From: Scenedesmus sp. ARA3
Taxonomy: Eukaryota; Chlorophyta; Chlorophyceae; Sphaeropleales; Scenedesmaceae
NCBI GenBank assembly: GCA_004335835.1
Contig: RWJK01001317.1
Span: 11,821-23,547, forward strand
Length of the DNA: 11,727 bases
Direction: 5' to 3'
The position numbers were made by a program, and so were the translations under genes. Below are positions 6,803 through 11,727 of this stretch, one piece after another (positions within the stretch are counted from its first letter, which is position 1; every line of letters begins with the position of its first letter). A model generated the notes under the pieces. The model saw only the letters and a program-made list of their open reading frames with translations, made no database searches and was not told the DNA's origin.

Positions 6803-9539
6803 GCTGCTCAGGTTCAAGTTTGTTGCAGGAGGTTTACACGGATGAGCAGACGCACCCCTGCCTGCTCAGCACTACATCTGGTTAAGCCCAAAACCCCTGC
6901 ACCATGAACCCTGCTTCTAACCCAAACCCTGCCGCCGCAGGTTCAAGCTGCAGGAGGTGCGGTCTGACGTGAAGGCGCACCCCTACCTGCTGCTGTCCAC
7001 GCTTGATGACTGGCAGTCCTGCACAGGCAACCCCAGCCAGGAGGCGGCGGGCTTCCCCTGCCTGCAGGTGGGGCAGGGTTTGGGGTTTGGTTTTCCATGT
7101 CTAGGGTTGAGAGTGTTTAGCCGGGCTCATAGGCAATCCAGCCAAAAGGCAGCAGGTACAAATGAGTCTGCTGTTGCTGCTGCTGCCTGCAGGAGACCAA
7201 AAGCCTCCAGAAGTTGTGAGTGCTGGCTGAGCAGCATGCAGTCAACTCTACACCCTGTGCACTGCTGCTGCTGCTGCTGCTTGCAGGAGACAACAAGGTT
7301 CCCAGAGGTTTCAGCGCTTGCAGAGCAGCACGTGGTCAGCATGATTAAAGCAACACACCCTAAGCCATATGCCCTGCTGCTGCTGCTGCTGCGTGCTGCT
7401 GCTGCCTGCAGTAAAGAGCAAAGTTTTCAGAAGTTTCTGCGCTTGCAGAGCAGCACGTGGTTGACAGTACCAACATAACACACTTAAGCCGTATGCCCTG
7501 CTGCTGCTGCCTGCAGGAAACCGCACAGTTCCCAGAGGTTTCTGCGCTTGCAGAGCAGCACGTGGTTGACATGACCAATGTAACACTCCCTAAGCCGTAT
7601 GCCCTGCTGCTGTCAAGGTTGCCTGCAGGAAAGCTCCCAGAGGTTTCAACTTTTGCAGAGCAGCACGTAGTCAACATATAATTTGACGGCAGCCAGACCC
7701 CAAACCCTAGTCGTTGCTGCTGCTGCTGCTGTTGCTCGCAGGATACCGCAAAGTTTCCAGAAGTTTCTGCGCTTGCAGAAAAGCATGTGGTCAATGTGTT
7801 CATTGGAGGCAGCCAGACCTCGCTGTTTTGCGACACTACAGCAGCAGACAAGGTCTGCAGCACACTGTACTTTGGCTACACAGGTGCGGCGGGTTATGGA
7901 GAATGTTCAGGAGTTTGAGGCAGGTTTAGAGTTTGAGAGAGAGAGGATAGTTACATGTGGGTCCTGGCAGAGTTTGATTCGTATGTGCTCTTTTGCTGAC
8001 CAAGATACTCGCGGCCCGCATCGCTGTGTGCAGCACGCGGTGCACATGTGCGGCGGGATGCAGGGTTTGAGAGTTGCTGCTACTGTCCTGAGGCAGGGTT
8101 TGTGCCGCAAGTCAGGAGCGCAGTTCAGCTACATATAGCGCACTCAACACCCGCATTGTGTTGTTTGCCGCCGCCGCCGCTCCGCCGCCGCCGCCGCCAC
8201 TGCTGCTGCTGCTGCTGCTGCTGCTGCAGGCTCCATCGGCCCCTGGTTCACCAAGGCCTCGTCAACTTGGCGCGAGGGGCTGAGCGAGGAGAACTGGATT
8301 GTGATGACGTGGGACTTCTTCGCACCAGAAGTAGCCAACAGCAAGCGCTTTTGGAATGGTGGGGCAGTCACACTGGCACACGAGTTGGGGCACTACCTGG
8401 TGAGCTGCAGGGCTTAGGGGGTAGCAGGGTTTTGAGTATTTAGGGTTGCAAGCAAGGTAGCGAACAGCAAGCGCTTCTGGAACGGCGGCGCTGTTGCACT
8501 GGCACACGAGCTGGGGCACTACGTGGTGAGGGTTTGGGGTTTGGGGTGCAATTTTGCCCTGTGCGTTTCATAGCCTGCACAGCCTTGGCGGCTGGCCCTG
8601 CCAGGCACACACCTTGACTACAAAGTATATCTGCTGCTGATTCACCTGCCTTCTTTTGATGCCTGGTTGCACGCAGGGTGTGATGCACACGCATGAAGGA
8701 GCCACAGCCTGTGAGGGCGAGGGCCTCACAAAAGCAGATGCAGTGCCTGACACGCCAGCTAGCAAACGCCGTGGGTGCGCGCTCACTTTCTGTTGCCTGC
8801 GTAGATTTGATTCTGCCCCTGCTGAGCTCAGCATTGGCGGTAGTGTTGACTACCATTCACTGTCTTTCGTGCTAAACCGCCTGCCGCCTACCTGCCGTCT
8901 TACGCAGGGTGTGATGCACACGCATGAGGGAGCCACAGCCTGTGAGGGTGAAGGGCTCACAAAGGCAGATGCAGTGCCAGACACACCCGTGAACCGCCAG
9001 GTGGAGCAGTGGGCGGCAGAGAACAACCTTGCTGCTGCACTTGCGGGCTGGTGCTCCGACTTCAGGAACGGCAAGAGCCCGCAGCCAAAAGCACTGCTGG
9101 ACTATAACAGCTGCAAGGCTGATGGCACCACAGACAATGTGAGTGGGCTAAATCAATTGATACAAGTTAAGGTCCTTATATTTGCAGATGGTATGTAGTG
9201 CAATTACAGATTCATGCAGCTCGGCGCGGCTAGCTTGCGGTAGGCAGGTTCAATGGTGCTTTGCATAAAGAAGCTATTACGCGCGCAAAGCAAGCACAGC
9301 TGAATGCGGCATACATTGCCTGCACAGCGAGTACATGTGCACTGCCTACGCAGCATCGCCGATCTTGTCTCACGCCACTGCTGCCGCTGCTGCTACTGCT
9401 GCTGCTGCTGCAGGTGTTCAACCTGATGTCGTACCTGCCCAACGCGTGCAACATGTTGCTGTCACCCAACCAGGTGGCACGCCTGCAGTGGGCAGTGGCC
9501 ACGTTCAGGCCACAGATGATGGCTGCCTATGCCGCATGA
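3273..9539 (+). CDS. Type II membrane-anchored M43-type zinc metallopeptidase, copy 2 (complete model)
   Basis: Proposed exons: 3273-3282 (tentative), 3520-3807, 4621-5024, 5607-6018, 6329-6440, 6941-7067, 7742-7883, 8230-8399, 8908-9138, 9414-9539. All borders are GT...AG, phases agree at every junction, and the sum is 2022 nt (673 residues plus stop). Residues 14-35 form a hydrophobic helix after K9, R10, R12, K13, suggesting N-in topology. Residues 100-234 are helical with N-glycosylation sequons at N110, N149 and N208. RRRR at 248-251 may be a processing site. The M43 domain begins near VVIPVVFH (364-371). Zinc ligands are H549, H553 and H559 with catalytic E550; the DAVPDTP element is at 576-582 and the Met-turn at M637, Y639. 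The family hydrolyses peptide bonds outside the cell; the substrate here is unknown. The start is the weakest point: ATG 3273 is the first after an in-frame stop at 3243 and its 10-nt exon fits phase 1. Confidence 0.8.
3467..3505 (+). repeat. (CTG)13 before the transmembrane exon
   Basis: Thirteen CTG units end 14 bases before the proposed acceptor (CAG 3517-3519) of exon 2. The open frame through it would encode polycysteine, which is implausible before a signal-anchor, so it is taken as intronic. It is complementary to the CAG tract at 4221-4265 on the far side of the exon. Confidence 0.8.
4221..4265 (+). repeat. (CAG)15 inside intron 2 of copy 2
   Basis: Fifteen CAG units on the sense strand, opposite in orientation to the CTG tracts elsewhere in the gene. 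It lies between exons 2 and 3. The long open frame crossing exon 2 into this tract (ending near 4268) is intron read-through, since GTGAGC at 3808 is the better exon end and joins in phase to 4621. Confidence 0.85.
5021..5160 (+). repeat. Duplicated exon 3 donor region (5021-5051 and 5131-5160)
   Basis: The exon 3 end plus intron start, ccaggtgcgctgcacaagtc and following, recurs 110 bp downstream as ccaggtgtgctgcacacgtc and following. Both versions keep a CAG-GTG junction. The upstream atgga of the exon is also present before the second copy, with CAG insertions. The first is used in the model because the frame stays coherent to Q234. Confidence 0.75.
5381..5425 (+). repeat. 17-bp direct repeat in intron 3
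   Basis: actctgtccaatgtttg occurs at 5381-5397 and again at 5409-5425, identical, 28 bp apart. It lies within intron 3 of copy 2. Confidence 0.8.
5489..5620 (+). repeat. Duplicated exon 4 acceptor (5489-5514 and 5595-5620)
   Basis: Twenty-six identical bases, gtgtcactgcag plus agctccccgcagct, occur twice 106 bp apart. The second is the acceptor in the model (exon starts 5607 in phase 0). The first, if used with the intervening sequence retained, would shift the frame because 106 is not a multiple of three. Confidence 0.85.
6061..6290. repeat. AT-rich (ATT)n island in intron 4
   Basis: About 230 bp of almost pure A/T with a long ATT/TTA run (about 6064-6135) followed by degenerate ATC/ATT trinucleotides, inside intron 4 of copy 2. 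It contrasts sharply with the GC-rich CTG-dominated surroundings. It has no coding content and no terminal inverted repeats that I can see. Confidence 0.85.
6728..6811 (+). repeat. Long interrupted CTG tract ending in a cryptic acceptor
   Basis: About 27 CTG-type units with single TTG and CTA interruptions, ending CTCAG at 6807-6811, directly before the shadow copy of exon 6. It lies in intron 5 of copy 2. It is the longest CTG tract in the window apart from the array at 11144. Confidence 0.85.
6812..6883 (+). pseudogene. Shadow copy of exon 6
   Basis: gttcaag, then tgcaggaggt and cgcacccctgcctgct match the start of the true exon at 6941 (gttcaagctgcaggaggtg and cgcacccctacctgct), 129 bp downstream. 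A small insertion after gttcaag breaks the frame, and a TAA ends the alternative frame at about 6883. It is a decayed duplicate, not a usable cassette. Confidence 0.8.
7193..7741 (+). pseudogene. Array of five shadow copies of the exon 7 start
   Basis: Units start at 7193, 7287, 7412, 7517 and 7629, each after a CTG-rich run and a CAG. Each resembles the first half of the true exon at 7742 (DTAKFPEVSALAEKHVVN). Unit 4, for example, encodes ETAQFPEVSALAEQHVVD, and unit 2 ETTRFPEVSALAEQHVVS. Spacings are 94, 125, 105, 112 and 113 bp. Several units also share the intron part ctaagccgtatgccctgctg. Unit 5 keeps extra downstream exon sequence (ggcagccagacc). Units 1 and 3 carry early stops. Only the unit at 7742 continues into the coding sequence needed by the M43 domain. 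Confidence 0.85.
7950..7967 (+). repeat. Dispersed 18-bp element, copy 3
   Basis: Third identical 18-mer, within intron 7 of copy 2, embedded in gagaggatag...ca which nearly matches the context at 2016-2033. Confidence 0.7.
8167..8229 (+). repeat. Compound (CCG)n(CTG)9CAG acceptor tract before exon 8 of copy 2
   Basis: CCG units (about 8167-8199) pass into nine CTG units (8200-8226) and the CAG acceptor (8227-8229). Equivalent to the tract at 1-57 in copy 1, which shows at least 18 CTG units. Confidence 0.85.
8457..8525 (+). pseudogene. Shadow copy of exon 8 3' end carrying HELGHY
   Basis: Encodes VANSKRFWNGGAVALAHELGHYV followed by GTGAGG, matching the last 23 codons of exon 8, which end at 8399. 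It sits 126 bp downstream of the parent segment in intron 8. No clear CAG acceptor precedes it. Copy 1 has no counterpart in its intron 8, so it arose after the gene duplication or was lost there. Confidence 0.85.
8677..8758 (+). pseudogene. Shadow copy of exon 9 start in copy 2
   Basis: After ACGCAG it encodes GVMHTHEG through DAVPDTP identically to the true exon at 8908, then diverges to ASKRRG. The stretch from 8677 to 8907 is 231 nt, open and in frame with the true exon, so retention would add 77 residues containing a second GVMHTHEG module. The matching shadow in copy 1 (544) is out of frame. Confidence 0.85.
9378..9413 (+). repeat. CTG/CCG/CTA acceptor tract before the last exon of copy 2
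   Basis: Interrupted CTG run ending CAG at 9411-9413, homologous in position to the pure (CTG)6CAG at 1588-1608 in copy 1. Confidence 0.8.
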
Positions 9540-9567
9540 CACACTGTTATAACATTGTTGTGTAGGA

Positions 9568-9572
9568 TGTAA
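9568..9572 (+). promoter_or_regulatory. Possible TGTAA polyadenylation signal
   Basis: TGTAA is the usual poly(A) signal of chlorophycean algae. One lies 29 bp after the copy 2 stop and another at 9713-9717, just after the terminal-exon shadow. Either could end the transcript. The motif is short and chance matches are expected. Confidence 0.25.
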
Positions 9573-9623
9573 CACGTCAAATATGTGGGATGTGACACTG
9601 CAGCCAACTCCTGACCACCTGTT

Positions 9624-9699
9624 CAGGTGGTGAGGCTGCAGTGGGCGACGGCCACATTCAGGCCCACAATGTCAATGCTGGCCGCCTTCTCTGTATGAC
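9624..9699 (+). pseudogene. Shadow copy of the last exon's tail including its stop
   Basis: Reads QVVRLQWATATFRPTMSMLAAFSV then TGA, aligned with QVARLQWAVATFRPQMMAAYAA and stop in exon 10, and followed by the same acactgtta. It lies 153 bp downstream, in the 3' flank. The frame and the stop position are kept even though the residues have changed at many places. Confidence 0.8.
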
Positions 9700-10676
9700 A
9701 CTGTTACAAAAGTGTAAAATGACACTTTTATGCATGGTAAACGCACAACTGCCGTGTCCACATATGGTGTTACTTGTGAGCATACATTGTTCTGTGCATG
9801 TGGGATATGATGACATCACATGCAGTGGTTGTGTGAGCAACTCGCAACAGTTGCTGTGTGTGGGAAAGCCGAGGCTGCGGCTCGTCAGCAATGCAGATGG
9901 ACACAGAAAGATAACAGTGACATGACTCCCTCTGCGACTGTTTACCCTCTCAGTGTTGGCCTTTTGGCACGTGTAGTGCTGCGTCAGCCTTTCCGTGTTC
10001 AGTATTGAATCAGCCTCTCAATGTTGGCTTATCGGCACGTGTAGTGCTGTGTCTGAAGTGATTTAATCAGCAGTGATCCTGCAGCTTGCGCTGTGGTGTG
10101 CATGTGTCTGCAGGGAACATCCTGACTGCGACTAACATAGTGTGCACTTAAACTGCCAACGCCTTGTTCCGGCTGCTGCTTGAAACAGTTGGTCCATAGT
10201 TGCAACTATACCTGCGCATGCACATCCAAGGCTGTTTGCACACATGTACCATATGCCTTTTAAGCATCTGGCATGCCTCGTCATGCACGCTCAGCAACAT
10301 TCACCCATCTTGCGTCGCTATGGCCTACATCCTCACGATTTGATTTTGTTGCAGTAACATGATGTTGATGCATCTTGCAGCTGTGCAAGCTGGCACCTGG
10401 TGCTGCTGGCTGCCTGGTCAATGTAACAGGGCACATTGTTTGCGTTTTTCTCAGCCGCCGACGTGTGATTCAAGCTGCCAATGTTTGTGGACCTCAGGGC
10501 CACCTGCGGCGTTATGTGTGTTTTTGTCCATTTAGGTTATGTGTTGTTTTTGCAGTAAGGGGCGCACACGCTTGCTCTTGAGCAAGCATGCCATTCAACA
10601 CACATGCAGCTTCCAACCTGATGTTGGGGCTTCAGCACATGCTGCACAACACGACACGCCAATCTCACACATTTGA
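9700..10676. other. 3' flank of copy 2; no gene seen
   Basis: No coherent exon or RNA gene is visible. The one structured element is the direct repeat at 9946-10055. Open frames here are short and have no recognisable domain. Confidence 0.5.
9946..10055 (+). repeat. Direct repeat, 42-bp arms 68 bp apart
   Basis: cctctcagtgttggcctttt through ggcacgtgtagtgctgcg (9946-9987) recurs with few changes at 10014-10055. The conserved core is ggcacgtgtagtgctg, which contains the palindrome CACGTG. Confidence 0.75.
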
Positions 10677-10694
10677 GTGTTACACAGCCTTGCA

Positions 10695-11028
10695 ATGACA
10701 GCAAGCAGTGCCAGCACGAAGCGCTACAGCTGCCGTCTACCCCTGCTGCTCAATTTCAAGCAGGCTACCTCCACCACCACCACCACCACTAGCAGCAGCA
10801 GCAGCACGATGCGGCTGTTTCATGCCCATGCAGTGCTCCAAGCTGCGGGGCAGCACCAGCCCCCAGCCTAAACGCCAGCTGGCGCCTGCAGGCTGGGCTG
10901 CTGCTGCTGCCTCTGCCAACCGACATGCTGATCACCACTGGCTTGGCGAAGGCTTCAAGTGGTTGCGTCCTGCCGGGACTGTGCTTCCTTGCATCAACGG
11001 CCTGTGGCAGCAGCAGACGCAGCAGCGG
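10695..11028 (+). other. Low-complexity open stretch, doubtful coding potential
   Basis: From the ATG at 10695, a frame gives a Ser/Thr/basic N-terminus (MTASSASTKRYSCR...) with a Thr/Ser run and a stop at 10869-10871. An overlapping frame runs to about 11031 and ends in a more protein-like stretch (FKWLRPAGTVLPCINGLW). No domain is recognisable, ACC/AGC/GCT runs dominate, and I could not build a spliced model. It could be a transit-peptide exon of an unrecognised gene or plain non-coding DNA. Confidence 0.15.
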
Positions 11029-11143
11029 TAGCAGCAGCAGCAGCAGCAACCAGGCCACCCAAAGTAAGATGCAGCCACCTTCAAGGGTCGATACATGCTA
11101 CCTGCAGATGCGAAGAAAGGGCAAGCTGGCATCAGCTGCTGCA

Positions 11144-11160
11144 TTGCAGTGCATGTCCTG

Positions 11161-11193
<33 letters not shown>

Positions 11194-11497
11194 ATTGCAG
11201 TGCATGTCCTGTGCTGCTGCTGCTGCATTGCAGTGCATGTCCTGTGCTGCTGCTGCTGCTGCTGCTGCATTGCAGTGCATGTCCTGTGCTGCTGCTGCTG
11301 CATTGCAGTGCATGTCCTGTGCTGCTGCTGCTGCTGCTGCTGCATTGCAGTGCATGTCCTGTGCTGCTGCTGCTGCATTGCAGTGCATGTCCTGTGCTGC
11401 TGCTGCTGCTGCTGCTGCATTGCAGTGCATGTCCTGTGCTGCTGCTGCTGCATTGCAGTGCATGTCCTGTGCTGCTGCTGCTGCTGCTGCTGCTGCT
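11144..11497 (+). repeat. Higher-order minisatellite: 18-bp core plus alternating CTG runs
   Basis: Nine copies of ttgcagtgcatgtcctgt are each followed by a GCT run of 11, 5, 8, 5, 8, 5, 8, 5 and 9 units. The 5/8 alternation makes a 75-bp higher-order unit (33 + 42 bp) repeated at least three times. All plus-strand frames stay open across the array (Ala-rich with LQCMSC, Leu-rich, Cys-rich), and the minus strand gives a Gln-rich frame, as expected for a length-balanced triplet repeat. No flanking domain supports translation. Confidence 0.9.
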
Positions 11498-11690
11498 GTC
11501 TGACCCAGAAGCCGAAGGGACAACACTGCTGTGTCACAGCAGCGCAGGATGCAGATTGCGCAAGCAACACCACGCCTAGCACATACCTGTCATAATAACC
11601 GTGTTATAACAATCACCCCCTGCCTGGCCAGCTTCCTTGCTGCCTGCCTGGCAGCCTCCATCAAACCACGCCAGTCGCCACCAGGACACA

Positions 11691-11695
<5 letters not shown>

Positions 11696-11727
<32 letters not shown>
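11696..11727 (+). repeat. (CAG)n tract at the window's right edge
   Basis: At least ten CAG units run off the edge. On the minus strand this is a CTG tract, and its true length cannot be seen. Confidence 0.85.

Noticed and set aside
8656..9198. Independent 180-residue gene
   Set aside because: It is exon 9 of the metallopeptidase plus its upstream shadow and intron sequence.
58..9539. Assignment to gametolysin (M11), the well-known Chlamydomonas metalloprotease
   Set aside because: The HExxHxxGxxH motif with a DTP element, conserved cysteines and an N-x-M-x-Y turn fits M43 better.
11095..11595. Long poly-Cys, poly-Ala, poly-Leu and (minus strand) poly-Gln open frames over the minisatellite
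   Set aside because: All frames are open because every repeat unit is a multiple of three and lacks stops; no flanking domain, start context or splice model supports translation.

Overview
The window looks like nuclear DNA of a green alga, probably a chlorophycean of the Chlamydomonas/Haematococcus/Scenedesmus kind. This is inferred from GC-rich short exons, GT-AG introns with GTGAG/GTGCG donors, and very abundant CTG/CAG triplet tracts. Nothing in it is bacterial: no operons, ribosome-binding sites or long uninterrupted genes. Most long open frames here are translations of triplet repeats or cross unspliced introns.

The window holds two tandem, same-strand copies of one gene for a zinc metallopeptidase of the M43 (pappalysin/cytophagalysin) type. 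Copy 1 enters from the left edge and shows only its last three exons (58-227, 752-982, 1609-1734). About 1.5 kb of non-coding DNA follows, including a six-unit 22-bp palindromic tandem repeat (2537-2669). Copy 2 can be rebuilt in full as about ten exons between 3273 and 9539. All exon phases fit and the model gives about 673 residues. It has a short cytoplasmic N-terminus, one transmembrane segment, a helical pro-region with three N-glycosylation sequons, a tetra-arginine site, and an M43 catalytic domain with HELGHYLGVMH, the DAVPDTP element and an LMSY Met-turn. It resembles a type II membrane-anchored, possibly shed, protease. Only the first, 10-nt exon is weakly supported. The last three exons of the two copies differ at 10 of 174 residues.

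The striking property is what lies in the introns. Beside most splice junctions of this gene there is a direct, usually decayed copy of that same junction, mostly 90-230 bp away. Examples are the exon 3 donor, the exon 4 acceptor, the start of exon 6, five extra starts of exon 7, the end of exon 8, extra starts of exon 9 (two in copy 1, one in copy 2), an extra end of exon 9, and the tail of the last exon. Many acceptors, real and shadow, are preceded by pure CTG tracts ending in CAG, so the microsatellite itself serves as the 3' splice region.

The right-hand 2.2 kb (9700-11727) has no gene I can support. It carries a 68-bp-spaced duplication, a low-complexity open stretch, a higher-order CTG-containing minisatellite (11144-11497) and a terminal CAG tract.
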